NCBI RefSeq assembly: GCF_001424345.1
Contig: NZ_LMPF01000012.1
Span: 311,662 to 375,661, forward strand
Source of the DNA: Burkholderia sp. Leaf177
GTDB lineage: Bacteria > Pseudomonadota > Gammaproteobacteria > Burkholderiales > Burkholderiaceae
Direction of reading: 5' to 3'
DNA: 64,000 nucleotides
Shown here: positions 25,691-34,691 of the stretch, one piece after another
Numbering within the stretch: position 1 is the first letter of the stretch
Layout of the letters: every line of letters starts with the position of its first letter
Translations under genes and position numbers: made by a program
Notes under the pieces: generated by a model
Database searches by the model: none
Told to the model about the DNA's origin: nothing
Seen by the model: only the letters and a program-made list of their open reading frames with translations

Positions 25691-26557
25691 ATGGATCTGA
25701 CCGGGCTACTCGCCTTCAACGTGCTGACCGGCGTCGCCACGCTCGTGCTCATCACAATCGGCCTCGGCGTCATCTACGGCATGATGCGCATCATCAATCT
25801 CGCGCACGGCGAGTTCATGATGCTCGGTGCCTACACGGCCGTGACCGCGAGCACGGCAGGCGTCAACATCTGGGTATCGATGCTGATTCTTCCGCCCATC
25901 GTGGTGGGGCTGGTGGGCCTGATCCTGGAGCGCACCATCATCCGCTTTCTCTACGGCCGAATGATGGACACGATGCTCGCCACATGGGGCATCAGCCTGG
26001 GTCTCATCGGCCTGATCACGTCGATATTCGGCAACGTGGTGAAGTCGGTGCAGATGCCGGTGGGCAGTTTTTCGATCGGCCAATACCACGTGAGCGCGTA
26101 TAGCCTGGTCATCATCGGCATTGCGCTGGTCGTGCTCGTCGCGCTGCTGGTGCTCCTGCGCCGCACGCGCTTCGGCCTGATCCTGCGCGCCACCATGCAG
26201 AATCCAGCAATGTCCGCGTCTCTCGGCGTCAGGCCGTCGGCGGTGTACATGGCCACGTTCTCGCTCGGCGCGGCACTTGCCGGACTGGCGGGCGGCGTGC
26301 TGTCGCCAATCTCGGGCGTGTCGCCGGGCATGGGCGGCGCCTACATTGCGAAGGCCTTCATCACGGTGCTCGGCGGCGGCCCTGCGATCATCGCCGGGAC
26401 GGGTCTTGCGGCCGGGTTGTTTGGCTTCATCAACGAGATCGTTTCGTTCCTGTCCACGCCGGTCATTGGCGATATCGCGCTGCTGGCTTCCGCGGTCTTG
26501 CTGATCCGCATCTTGCCGCAGGGCATCACCGGACGTTTCCTCAGGCGCAGCTCATGA
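25691..26557 (+). CDS. Branched-chain/urea-type ABC permease (LivH/UrtB-like)
   Basis: This 288-residue permease has about eight hydrophobic spans and the family's GVIYGMMRIINLAHGEFMMLGAY region (about residues 26-48). The coupling segment and the PAIIAGTGLAAG stretch near the C-terminus are typical. The ATG at 25691 follows GAGGAGG and is 13 bases after the binding protein stop. Its end overlaps the next permease by four bases. UrtB-type sequence rather than amino acid LivH is suggested by the neighbouring urea/amide binding protein. Confidence 0.9.
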   Translation: MDLTGLLAFNVLTGVATLVLITIGLGVIYGMMRIINLAHGEFMMLGAYTAVTASTAGVNIWVSMLILPPIVVGLVGLILERTIIRFLYGRMMDTMLATWGISLGLIGLITSIFGNVVKSVQMPVGSFSIGQYHVSAYSLVIIGIALVVLVALLVLLRRTRFGLILRATMQNPAMSASLGVRPSAVYMATFSLGAALAGLAGGVLSPISGVSPGMGGAYIAKAFITVLGGGPAIIAGTGLAAGLFGFINEIVSFLSTPVIGDIALLASAVLLIRILPQGITGRFLRRSS

Positions 26558-27609
26558 AATCGCTTCGTTCAAGACCTTTTTTGGGCGGCACGATTGCGGT
26601 CGTCGCGATATGCATCGTGATCATGTTCGCCCTGCCGCGCACCATCAGCGCGTTCGGCGTGATGCAGGCAACGCTGTTCGCGGGCATGGCCATCTACGGC
26701 TTGAGCCAGGGTTTCGTATGGGGTTATGCGGGCATCCTGTCGTTCGGGCAGGCCGCGTTTCTCGGCATTGGCGCGTACACGTATGCCATTGCCGCGATCA
26801 ATTTCGGCGATACCACGCTGGCAGCGGCGTTATCGATTGTCGCGCCCATGCTGTTCGCGGCGTTGCTCGGCTACTTCATGTTCTATGGCCGTATCTCCGA
26901 TGCCTACATTGGCGTGATCACGCTGACTGTGTCGGTGATCCTGTTCGAACTGATGAACTCGACTTCGGGCAGCCAGTATCACATTGGTGAAGCGGTGCTC
27001 GGCGGATTCAACGGCATCCCGGCAATCCCCGTGTTCGCGCCGCCGGGAAAACCGGACGAGCAGCTCGACCAGATCGGCGTCTGGTATGTCGCAATGGGCG
27101 CGTTGATCGTGGTGTACGGGTTGTTGAAATGGATCCTTGCATCGCGTTTCGGACGGGTCGTGGTTGCCATCCGCGAGAACGAAACGCGTGCCATGCTGAT
27201 TGGTTACGACCCGCGTATGTACAAGCTGATGTCGTTCGTGGTCGGCGCGGGTATTGCCGGCGCGGCGGGGTGCATCTTCGCGAACTGGGGCGGTTTCATC
27301 AGCCCGACCGTGTTCGCGCTCACCATGTCGGCGCAAGTCATCATCTCCGTGTTGATAGGTGGCCTGGGTACGTTGATTGGACCCATACTCGGCGCGGTCG
27401 CAATCCAGTATCTGATCAACGTAGCGGGAACGCAGCATGTCATCGATCCAAGCCTGGGCCTTGGCATTGTGCTCGTCGCGTTCGTGCTGCTCGTGCCGCA
27501 AGGCGTCGTGCCTGTTGCACGTTCGTTGCTGTTGCGATTGAGTTCGCCGTCGAAAGGAATGGCCGGCTCGCCTTCTTCGTCCGCTACCGCCAAGCCGGAG
27601 TCGCACTGA
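26554..27609 (+). CDS. Branched-chain/urea-type ABC permease (LivM/UrtC-like)
   Basis: Second permease, 351 residues, with a LivM/UrtC fold: GYAGILSFGQAAFLGIGAY (about residues 57-75), IRENETRAMLIGYDPR coupling loop (about 207-222) and FANWGGFISP. About nine to ten membrane spans can be drawn. The start overlaps the first permease stop (ATGA). The last 30 residues are Ser/Pro-rich and probably cytosolic. It forms the heterodimeric membrane channel with the preceding gene product. Confidence 0.9.
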   Translation: MKSLRSRPFLGGTIAVVAICIVIMFALPRTISAFGVMQATLFAGMAIYGLSQGFVWGYAGILSFGQAAFLGIGAYTYAIAAINFGDTTLAAALSIVAPMLFAALLGYFMFYGRISDAYIGVITLTVSVILFELMNSTSGSQYHIGEAVLGGFNGIPAIPVFAPPGKPDEQLDQIGVWYVAMGALIVVYGLLKWILASRFGRVVVAIRENETRAMLIGYDPRMYKLMSFVVGAGIAGAAGCIFANWGGFISPTVFALTMSAQVIISVLIGGLGTLIGPILGAVAIQYLINVAGTQHVIDPSLGLGIVLVAFVLLVPQGVVPVARSLLLRLSSPSKGMAGSPSSSATAKPESH

Positions 27610-28334
27610 TGAACGCTCTCCCTCCGCTTCTACAGGCCAAAAACGTCACCATGCGTTTTGGCGGCGTGACCGCCGTGCGCGCCGTCGATTTCACCTTGCG
27701 CGAAGTCGAGCTGCGCTGCTTGATCGGTCCCAACGGCGCAGGCAAAAGCACCTTCTTCAAGATGCTGACCGGGCAGTTGAAACCAACCGAAGGCAGCATC
27801 CATTTTCGCAGCCATGATGTGACGGGCAGCAACCCGCATCAGATCGCGCGATTGGGCGTTGGCATCAAGACGCAGGTGCCGAACGTGTTCAACGGACTCA
27901 GCGTGCGCGAGAACGTGTTCATTGGCGCGGGGCGGCGCAAGTCGCTGGCGCATGCGCGCCGTATCGTGGATGAAACCCTGACGCGGCTCAAGCTCGATGG
28001 CATCGCCGACCGGATCGTCGGCCAGCTTGCACACGGTCAGCGCCAATGGGTGGAGATTGCAACGGTGCTTGCTCAGGAACCCGAACTGATTTTGCTCGAT
28101 GAACCCGCCGCCGGCATGAACCACGAAGAAGTGCATCGCACGGCGGAGTTGATCCAGGAAATCAACAAGACGCAGGCGCTGGTGGTGGTTGAACACGACA
28201 TGCAGTTCATCCGCATGATCGCGCGCACGGTGACTGTCTTTTCGCAAGGCGCGGTGCTGGTGGAAGGGTCGGTGGATACCGTCTTGTCCGACCAGCGTGT
28301 GAAGGACGTGTATCTCGGGAGGCGTGCGGCATGA
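27609..28334 (+). CDS. ABC transporter ATP-binding protein (LivG/UrtD-like)
   Basis: This 241-residue ATPase has Walker A GPNGAGKST, a LivG-type signature region LAHGQRQW in place of the usual LSGGQ, Walker B LILLDEPAAGM and the H-loop VVEHDM. The change of the signature to AHGQ/SHGK is normal for the UrtD/LivG branch and is shared with the paralogue at 38066. The ATG shares one base with the previous stop codon. It pairs with the next ATPase to form the nucleotide-binding dimer. Confidence 0.92.
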   Translation: MNALPPLLQAKNVTMRFGGVTAVRAVDFTLREVELRCLIGPNGAGKSTFFKMLTGQLKPTEGSIHFRSHDVTGSNPHQIARLGVGIKTQVPNVFNGLSVRENVFIGAGRRKSLAHARRIVDETLTRLKLDGIADRIVGQLAHGQRQWVEIATVLAQEPELILLDEPAAGMNHEEVHRTAELIQEINKTQALVVVEHDMQFIRMIARTVTVFSQGAVLVEGSVDTVLSDQRVKDVYLGRRAA

Positions 28335-29059
28335 GCGGCGATATTGCAGGCGCGGTGCTGTTCGAGGCAACGCAGTTGTGCTCGGGCTACGGGCGCATCC
28401 CGATTCTCAATCAAGTCAGCTTCGCGGTGAAGGCAGGCGAGCGCGTGGGGATTCTCGGCCATAACGGCATGGGCAAGACCACGCTGCTGCGCACGTTGAC
28501 CGGGCATCTGCCAACCACTTCCGGAACGGTGCGCTTCAACGGCGTGGACGTCACGCATTACAGCGCGACGGCGCGCGCCAAAGCCGGCATCGGCTACGTG
28601 CCGCAAGGCCGCGAGATATTTTCCACGCTGAGCGTGATGGAAAACCTGCGCGTGGGATGCCTGCTGTCCAAGCGCGGCGAGGCTGAAACAATCGCGGAAA
28701 TTCTCGAATTGTTTCCACGCCTGAAAGCGTATCTCGACCGACCGGGCGGCGCGCTCTCGGGCGGTGAGCAACAACTGCTGGCACTCGCGCGGTGCCTGTG
28801 CGGTGGCCCGAAAATCGTATTGCTCGATGAACCCACGGAAGGAATCCAGCCTTCGATCATCGATGAAATCATCGACACCTTGAAGAGCGTTGCCGAACAG
28901 CGCAGCCTCACCATCTTGCTGGTCGAGCAGAACCTCAACTTCATCGCCTCGCTGTCGCAACGCATCTTGATTCTGCAGAAAGGCACGGTCACGCGCGAGA
29001 TCCCGCCTGAGATCGTCACCGACCCGGCGATGCTCGACGAGTTCGCGGGCATTGCCTGA
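28331..29059 (+). CDS. ABC transporter ATP-binding protein (LivF/UrtE-like)
   Basis: This 242-residue ATPase has Walker A GHNGMGKTTLL, the family motif IGYVPQGREIFSTLSVMENL (Q-loop region), signature LSGGEQQLL, Walker B VLLDEPTEGIQPSI and H-loop LVEQN. GIQPSI is typical of UrtE/LivF. The start overlaps LivG-like stop by four bases. It completes the five-gene importer; a 26-base gap separates it from the amidase gene. Confidence 0.92.
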   Translation: MSGDIAGAVLFEATQLCSGYGRIPILNQVSFAVKAGERVGILGHNGMGKTTLLRTLTGHLPTTSGTVRFNGVDVTHYSATARAKAGIGYVPQGREIFSTLSVMENLRVGCLLSKRGEAETIAEILELFPRLKAYLDRPGGALSGGEQQLLALARCLCGGPKIVLLDEPTEGIQPSIIDEIIDTLKSVAEQRSLTILLVEQNLNFIASLSQRILILQKGTVTREIPPEIVTDPAMLDEFAGIA

Positions 29060-29085
29060 TCCCCTTTTGATACTGGAATTTTTCC

Positions 29086-30651
29086 ATGACCAACACGACC
29101 AGCGCGACCAGCACGACCAGCACGACCATCGATGTCACCGAACTCACCGTCGAGCAAGTCCAGTCTGGATTCGCCAGCGGCGCGCTCACGTCCGAGTCGC
29201 TGACCGCGGCGTTCCTCGAACGTATTGCGAAGTTCAATCCGCGCTATAACGCGATCATTTTCCTGAACCCCGAAGCGCTCGATGACGCCCGCGCCATCGA
29301 CGCCCGCCGCGCGGCGGGCGAAGCACTCGGGCCGCTGGCGGGCGTGCCGGTCGTGGTGAAGGACACCATGGACATGGCGGGTTTCCCGACCACCGCCGGC
29401 TGGACGCTGCTATACAGCCCGACCGGCGGTGTGGACCTGATGCCTGCCACGGATTCGCCGGTCGTCGCTCGCATGCGCGCAGCCGGCTGCGTGATTCTCG
29501 GCAAGACGAACGTGCCGGTGCTCAGCGCGACGGGTTCGCATGCAAACGATAGCTGGGCAGGCCCCACGCTCAATGCAGTCGATACATCGTTCATGCCTGG
29601 CGGCAGCAGCGCAGGCACCGCGACGGCTGTCGGCACGAGCATGGCCGTTCTTGGTCTCGCCGAGGAAACCGGTGGATCGATCCAGAATCCGGCATCGGCG
29701 CAGGCGCTGGTCGGCATCAAGCCCACCTTCGCACTCGTTCCCAACGCGGGCGTGATGCCGCTTGCAGGCAGCACGCGTGACGTCGTTGGCCCCATTGCGC
29801 GATGCGTTCGCGACGCCGCGCTGACGCTCGACGTGCTCGCGGGTTTCTCCGAAGAGGACCTGAAAACCGTGGCGGGCGTTGGCATGAAACCACCCGGCGG
29901 GTACGCGGCGGGCTTGCGTGACGACGCGCTCAAGGGCAAGCGGCTGGGACTTTACGGTCCGGGCTGGCGCGACCGGGCGTTATCGGCGGAAACCATTGCG
30001 CTTTACGAGCGCGCGCAGAAAGAGCTCGAAGCGCGCGGCGCGATTCTGGTCGCAGACCCCTTCGCGGGCAGCGGTTTCGCGGCGCTCGGCAAGCCCGCGC
30101 CGGGATCGGATCACTTCGATGCGCGCGGCATGGAAAGCCTTCCGTACGACATGCAAAAGTACCTGGAGCGTCTCGGTCCGGGCAACACGATCAAGACGTG
30201 GACGGATTTCGTCGATGCAACCCGCGCCGAAGATCCATTCGGTCCGGGCGGCGTGCTGACGTACATGTCGTCGCTGCCCGACATGGAAGCGAATTTGCGC
30301 GATGCAGCGGCGCCGCCGGTGATCGGCGCGTTCTACGCGCTGCGCGAAACCTACCTTTCGATCTTCGAGGAAGTCATGACGAAGCACGCGCTCGACGGCC
30401 TCGTGTTCCCGCAGTTGCGCGATGCATTGCCACCGCGCGAAGGCACGGAAACGCTGCACGAAACAACGGTGTGCGAGATCAATATCGCCGGCTTGCCGGG
30501 CGTCACGCTGCCGGCCGGATATTACGAATCGGGCTCGCCCTTCAACCTGATTTTCGTTGGCCGCCGATGGAGCGAGCCGGCGCTTCTCGCGATGGCATAC
30601 GATTACGAAACCGCCGGACGTCATCGGCGAACGCCCGTTCTTGCGACATGA
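29086..30651 (+). CDS. Amidase signature family hydrolase
   Basis: This 521-residue enzyme hydrolyses an amide bond with the Ser-cisSer-Lys triad of the amidase signature family: Lys in VVVKDTMD (about residue 92), cis-Ser in PGGSSAG (about 171) and nucleophilic Ser in ETGGSIQNPAS (about 195). It should free ammonia or an amine from an amide brought in by the upstream importer. GatA function is unlikely because there is no gatB/gatC nearby. The first 15 residues are a Thr/Ser-rich run encoded by nine-base tandem repeats. A DeoR gene begins 46 bases after the stop. Confidence 0.92.
   Translation: MTNTTSATSTTSTTIDVTELTVEQVQSGFASGALTSESLTAAFLERIAKFNPRYNAIIFLNPEALDDARAIDARRAAGEALGPLAGVPVVVKDTMDMAGFPTTAGWTLLYSPTGGVDLMPATDSPVVARMRAAGCVILGKTNVPVLSATGSHANDSWAGPTLNAVDTSFMPGGSSAGTATAVGTSMAVLGLAEETGGSIQNPASAQALVGIKPTFALVPNAGVMPLAGSTRDVVGPIARCVRDAALTLDVLAGFSEEDLKTVAGVGMKPPGGYAAGLRDDALKGKRLGLYGPGWRDRALSAETIALYERAQKELEARGAILVADPFAGSGFAALGKPAPGSDHFDARGMESLPYDMQKYLERLGPGNTIKTWTDFVDATRAEDPFGPGGVLTYMSSLPDMEANLRDAAAPPVIGAFYALRETYLSIFEEVMTKHALDGLVFPQLRDALPPREGTETLHETTVCEINIAGLPGVTLPAGYYESGSPFNLIFVGRRWSEPALLAMAYDYETAGRHRRTPVLAT
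29092..29127 (+). repeat. Nine-base tandem repeat inside the amidase N-terminus
   Basis: Four tandem copies of a unit close to AGCACGACC, the last two identical, encode a (Ser/Asn/Thr/Ala)-Thr-Thr run just after the start codon. Slippage would change the length by three residues per unit and stay in frame. Confidence 0.8.
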
Positions 30652-30697
30652 AGACGAGGACGGCTGCCATCGTAAAAGAGCAGGAACACAACACGTT

Positions 30698-31447
30698 ATG
30701 TCCGAGCACAGATATCAGGAGATCTTGACCCGGCTTCGCGATAACGGGCGCGTCACGGTAACGCCCCTCGCCAAGCTCTTGAGCGTTTCGGAGGAAACCA
30801 TCCGCCGCGACCTGAAGGAACTGGAGCAAAGCGGCATGTTGCGGCGCATCTACGGCGGGGCCGTGCCGCCGCGTCTCGACGTCGAACGTCCCGTGACCGA
30901 GCGCGGCAAGGTCAATGTGCGTGGCAAGGCGCGTGTTGCGGAGCTCGCGCTGGCGTTAGTGGAAGACGGCATGTCGGTGTTCATCGACTCGGGAACGACT
31001 ACCGTTGCGTTCGCGCGCCGGCTGATCGGGCGCAACGTCACGGTGACCACGAACTCTATCGACATTGCCTTGCTGCTCGGCACGAGCGTGACCCGCGTGA
31101 ACCTGACGCCGGGCATGCTGCGGGGCAAGGACAACGCATTGGTGGGCTACGAAACGCTTTCCTACGCACGACGTTTTTTCTACGATGCCGCGTTCATGGG
31201 AATCGCCGCCTGCGACCTGAAACACGGCTGGATGGATTATGAGGAACACGAATCAAACCTGCGCGGCGTGCTGAAGTTGCAGACGCGCTTGTCGGTGATC
31301 CTGGCCGACATCGACAAATTCGGGCGCGAGGCGTACCTCAATACTTTTCCGATCACGGAAAAGGTGACGGTGGTTTGCGACCGTGCGCCGCCCGCGCCAT
31401 TCAAGGATATATTTGCTGAGCATGACATCGAACTCATCCATCCCTGA
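30698..31447 (+). CDS. DeoR-family transcriptional regulator
   Basis: This 249-residue regulator has an N-terminal winged HTH (RYQEILTRLRDNGRVTVTPLAKLLSVSEETIRRDLKELE, the DeoR signature around residues 5-43) and a C-terminal DeoRC sugar-phosphate-isomerase-like sensor domain (SVFIDSGTTT near residue 90, then NSIDIA). Family members usually sense phosphorylated metabolites. It lies between amidase and hydrolase genes, and two kinase-like genes follow, so a phosphorylated effector made by those kinases is an attractive inference. I start at ATG 30698, which places the HTH at the N-terminus; the frame is open further upstream. Confidence 0.9.
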   Translation: MSEHRYQEILTRLRDNGRVTVTPLAKLLSVSEETIRRDLKELEQSGMLRRIYGGAVPPRLDVERPVTERGKVNVRGKARVAELALALVEDGMSVFIDSGTTTVAFARRLIGRNVTVTTNSIDIALLLGTSVTRVNLTPGMLRGKDNALVGYETLSYARRFFYDAAFMGIAACDLKHGWMDYEEHESNLRGVLKLQTRLSVILADIDKFGREAYLNTFPITEKVTVVCDRAPPAPFKDIFAEHDIELIHP

Positions 31448-32711
31448 TGCATCCGAAACCGGCAAGCTCGCGAGCCTGCTTGCGCGGTTCGCGCAGTTCG
31501 GCGGTCTTGAAACCGGTGGCGTGACGCGGCTGTGCGCGAGCGTGGCAGACGGCGAAGCACGCGATGCGTTTGCCACGTTGCTGCGCGACGCGGGCGCCGA
31601 AGTCTTGGTCGATGGCGTCGGCAATCAGTTCGGCATTTTCCGCCTTGCAGATCAGGCCGACGCGCCGCTCGTGATGATGGGCTCGCATCTCGACAGCCAA
31701 CCGCGCGGCGGGCGCTTCGACGGCGTGCTCGGCGTCCTTGCAGCGCTCGAAGCGGGGCGACGGTTGATGCTCGAAAAACGCGCGGGGGTATCGTTCGACA
31801 GCGACTTTTGCGCGGTGAACTGGACCAACGAAGAAGGCGCGCGGTTTCGTCCGAGCCTGCTCGGCAGCGGGACGTTCGTAGGCAAGACAAGCATGGACGA
31901 GGCGCTCGCGAGCCGCGATGACGACGGCGTGACGCTCTCGGAAGCGCTCGCGGCGATTGGTTATCGTGGCACGGATACGCCGCCTCGCGCGCCGTCCTGC
32001 TATGTGGAATTGCACGTGGAGCAGGGCGCGTTGCTTGAAGCGGACGACGTGCCTATTGGTATCGTCACGCGCAACTGGGGCGCGGCGAAAATCGACGTTT
32101 CGTTCAAGGGCGAACAGGCGCATACGGGTCCCGCGAAAATGGGCGCGCGCCGCGATGCCTTGCTTGCTGCGGCGCAGTTGATCTGCGACGTGCGGGCAAT
32201 TGCAGACAAGTGGCCAGACCGGATTCATACGTCGGTGGGAAGGCTCGTCGTGCAGCCCAATTCGCCGAATGTGGTGCCGTCGCAAACGGACTTGTCGATC
32301 GAACTGCGCGCGTTCGACAACAGCATTCTCCTCGAAGCTGAGAGCATCGCGATGCAGGCAATCGATAGCGCCGCGCAGCGTGCCAACGTCGCCGTCGAGA
32401 TCGGCAATCGCACGAGCCGGCCGATTCGCGTGCTGCCGCCGGCGGTGGGGGAACTCGTGAAGCTGTGTGCATTGGAGGCGGGCGTGCGCAGCCGGGAGAT
32501 CGATACCGTGTCCGGTCATGACGCGCTCAGCCTGCTCGACACCTGTCCTACGGGACTTGTGTTCGTGCCGAGCGTAGGCGGTATTGCGCACAACGAGCAT
32601 GAAGATACGCACTCGGACGATCTCGATACGGGCATGACGGTGTTGCTGCACGTGGCGACCCGCCTGTGCCAGTCGGGCGGCGATCCGGTTGCAGCGGCGA
32701 AGGGAGCTTGA
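31422..32711 (+). CDS. Zn-dependent N-carbamoyl amino acid hydrolase/allantoate amidohydrolase family (HyuC/AllC-like, M20)
   Basis: This 429-residue amidohydrolase of the M20 dizinc group has GSHLDSQPRGGRFDG (about residues 84-98, His and Asp metal ligands), TNEEGARF (about 128-135, catalytic Glu pair), VELHVEQG, and late AHNEHEDT. Known members hydrolyse N-carbamoyl-L-amino acids, beta-ureidopropionate, allantoate or ureidoglycolate with release of NH3 and CO2. The start overlaps the DeoR gene by 26 bases. Its partner hydantoinase or allantoinase is not in the window. It fits an operon that strips nitrogen from ureido or amide compounds. Confidence 0.9.
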   Translation: MTSNSSIPDASETGKLASLLARFAQFGGLETGGVTRLCASVADGEARDAFATLLRDAGAEVLVDGVGNQFGIFRLADQADAPLVMMGSHLDSQPRGGRFDGVLGVLAALEAGRRLMLEKRAGVSFDSDFCAVNWTNEEGARFRPSLLGSGTFVGKTSMDEALASRDDDGVTLSEALAAIGYRGTDTPPRAPSCYVELHVEQGALLEADDVPIGIVTRNWGAAKIDVSFKGEQAHTGPAKMGARRDALLAAAQLICDVRAIADKWPDRIHTSVGRLVVQPNSPNVVPSQTDLSIELRAFDNSILLEAESIAMQAIDSAAQRANVAVEIGNRTSRPIRVLPPAVGELVKLCALEAGVRSREIDTVSGHDALSLLDTCPTGLVFVPSVGGIAHNEHEDTHSDDLDTGMTVLLHVATRLCQSGGDPVAAAKGA

Positions 32712-32715
32712 CATC

Positions 32716-33651
32716 ATGGAGCTCGCACCGAATGTAGACGCCGCCATCCGATCAATCGATGCCTGGGCGACTGCGCAGATCAGCTGCGAAGCCGCGCTGA
32801 CGCCGGTCATGTCGCCGATGCATCGCGGTGTATCGAGCGAATGCTTTCGCCTGGGTATCGACGGCGCGCCGCCGTCGTTATTCGTCAAGATCGTGCATCG
32901 CGATCTGGCCGAGGCGGTGGACGTTGGCGCGTCGTTTCGTGCCGCCGCGGCTGTGGCCACGATCGGTCTCACGCCGAGTCCGCGTCATCTGAATGAATCG
33001 TTCGGCCTGACTGCGTTCGATCTTCTCGAAGACACCTGGCGCACCGCGCATCTCGACGATCTGGCCGTCCCCGCAACGCTCGAAAAGGTGTTGGCTGCGA
33101 AGCGGGCGATTCACGCGCTCCCGCCGTTCGAGCGTGATTCAAACGTGTTTGATCGGATCGGACGTCTCGCTGCGGCCATGACGCTGACTGCAGACCTCGC
33201 GCCACTGGTCGCGACCGCGTCGCGCATGAGCGCCGCCATCGGCGCGTCGGGTTACGATACACGCCCATGTCACGTGGACGGCGTGACATCGAACGTGATG
33301 CTGCATGGCGAAGACTCGAATAGCGCGCTTCAACTCGTCGACTTCGATGAAGCCGCCAACACCGACCCTGCATTCGATATAGCCGTAACGCTGAACGAAG
33401 TCTTGCCCGAGCTTTCTACGTGGCCGGCAGCGCTGGAAATGGCGAACGGCCACGTGACAGATGCCGCGCTCGCGCGTACCCGTTGCTACGCTTTCGCCGA
33501 TGACCTGCGCTGGGGTTTATGGGGATTGAAGATGAACGCAACCTCGCCGCGCCTGCACATCGAGTTCCTGAAATACGCGCAATGGCGTTTGCTGCGCTGC
33601 TCGATGGCTGCATCGCGCATGGATATCGATCATTTGCTCACGCTGATCTGA
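32716..33651 (+). CDS. Aminoglycoside phosphotransferase (APH)/choline kinase-fold protein, first of two
   Basis: This 311-residue APH-family protein has an ATP-binding N-lobe (SLFVKIV with the conserved Lys near residue 59) and a catalytic loop CHVDGVTSN (about residues 190-198), matching HxDxxxxN, followed by LVDFDEA with the metal-binding Asp. It starts five bases after the HyuC-like stop and is followed ten bases later by a second APH-fold gene. True antibiotic resistance is unlikely in this setting; a small-molecule kinase acting on an amino alcohol or sugar-like intermediate is more plausible. The substrate is unknown. Confidence 0.82.
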   Translation: MELAPNVDAAIRSIDAWATAQISCEAALTPVMSPMHRGVSSECFRLGIDGAPPSLFVKIVHRDLAEAVDVGASFRAAAAVATIGLTPSPRHLNESFGLTAFDLLEDTWRTAHLDDLAVPATLEKVLAAKRAIHALPPFERDSNVFDRIGRLAAAMTLTADLAPLVATASRMSAAIGASGYDTRPCHVDGVTSNVMLHGEDSNSALQLVDFDEAANTDPAFDIAVTLNEVLPELSTWPAALEMANGHVTDAALARTRCYAFADDLRWGLWGLKMNATSPRLHIEFLKYAQWRLLRCSMAASRMDIDHLLTLI

Positions 33652-33660
33652 AAAGGGGCA

Positions 33661-34608
33661 ATGACGATGCCGACAAAAATGCTGGGTACGGCCTCAAGCG
33701 ACGCCGAACGCGAAATTGAAACCGTCTTGCGCAGCGTCCAGCCCTGGCGCGGCCGCGCGATGCAATACGCACCCGTTCCCGGCGGGATCAGCAACAGAAA
33801 CTGGCGAGTCTGGCTGGACGGCGAATCGAGCAGCTACTTCGTCAAGGTGCCGGGCCGCGGAACGGAGCAGTTCATCGACCGGAAGGTAGCGTTCGCGGCG
33901 AGCAAGCAAGCCGAAACCATTGGCATTGGTCCGCGCCTCTACGACTATGCCGCGGAACTGGGTGTGGAGATCAACGACTTCGTGGAAGGGCGCGCGACGT
34001 GCTCGAACCGCGATTTCCTCGATGCACCTGTTCGCGCTGCCATTGTCGCGGCGTATCGCGCGCTGCATGCTTCGCCCTTGTTGCCGCTGACCAAGACCAT
34101 CTTCAATCTGATCGATGAACACGTGGAACAGGTGCGACAGGCCGGCGGCAAACTTCCTGCCGATTTCCCGCGTTTGCATGCCGAATATGTTCGCGCACGC
34201 GCAGCGCTTGAAGCTTCGGGTCTGGATATTGTCGCGTGCTTCAACGATCCCATGCCCGGGAATTTTCTCCGCGATGAAGCCGGGACGGTGCTGTTGATCG
34301 ACTACGAGTACGCATCGAACAATGACCGTTGCTACGACCTCGGTGCGTTGAGCGGCGAGATGTTTTTTACGCGCGAGGTCGAAGAGGAGATGGTCGAGTC
34401 CTATTTCGGCAGCGTCAGTGAAGCGAACATGGCGCGTGTCACCGTGCACAAGGCGCTCGCCGATCTGAAATGGGCGACCTGGTCCATGCTTCAGAATGAA
34501 ATATCGACGCTCGACTTCGACTACTTCAAATACGGCGCATGGAAATTCATGCGCGCGCGTTCCGTGATCGACTCTCCTGCATGGAACACGCTCTTGGGCA
34601 GCGTTTAA
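33661..34608 (+). CDS. APH/choline kinase-fold protein, second of two
   Basis: This 315-residue protein resembles LicA/choline-ethanolamine kinases: GGISNRNWRVW for the nucleotide loop (about residues 41-51), SYFVKVPG with the ATP-contacting Lys, and LIDYEYASNNDRCYDLG with the metal Asp. The catalytic loop reads CFNDPMPGN, so the usual His of HND is Phe while the catalytic Asp and the distal Asn remain. AAAAGGGG precedes the ATG at 33661. The pair of kinases at the end of an amide operon with a DeoR regulator suggests a phosphorylated amine intermediate, which is inference. Confidence 0.82.
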   Translation: MTMPTKMLGTASSDAEREIETVLRSVQPWRGRAMQYAPVPGGISNRNWRVWLDGESSSYFVKVPGRGTEQFIDRKVAFAASKQAETIGIGPRLYDYAAELGVEINDFVEGRATCSNRDFLDAPVRAAIVAAYRALHASPLLPLTKTIFNLIDEHVEQVRQAGGKLPADFPRLHAEYVRARAALEASGLDIVACFNDPMPGNFLRDEAGTVLLIDYEYASNNDRCYDLGALSGEMFFTREVEEEMVESYFGSVSEANMARVTVHKALADLKWATWSMLQNEISTLDFDYFKYGAWKFMRARSVIDSPAWNTLLGSV

Positions 34609-34655
34609 ATGCTTTATTCCAAAGGGCTAATTTAAGGCTCCTGAAGCAAAGAGCA

Positions 34656-34685
34656 TTGACACCGCGTTTTTTGGCGTCCTAAGAT
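34656..34685 (+). promoter_or_regulatory. Sigma-70-type promoter of the second amide operon
   Basis: A consensus -35 TTGACA (34656-34661) lies 18 bases before TAAGAT (34680-34685), which matches the -10 consensus at four to five positions. The expected transcript start is near 34692, just before the first hairpin of the leader. It is the best promoter match I found in the window. Confidence 0.75.
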
Positions 34686-34691
34686 TGCTGC

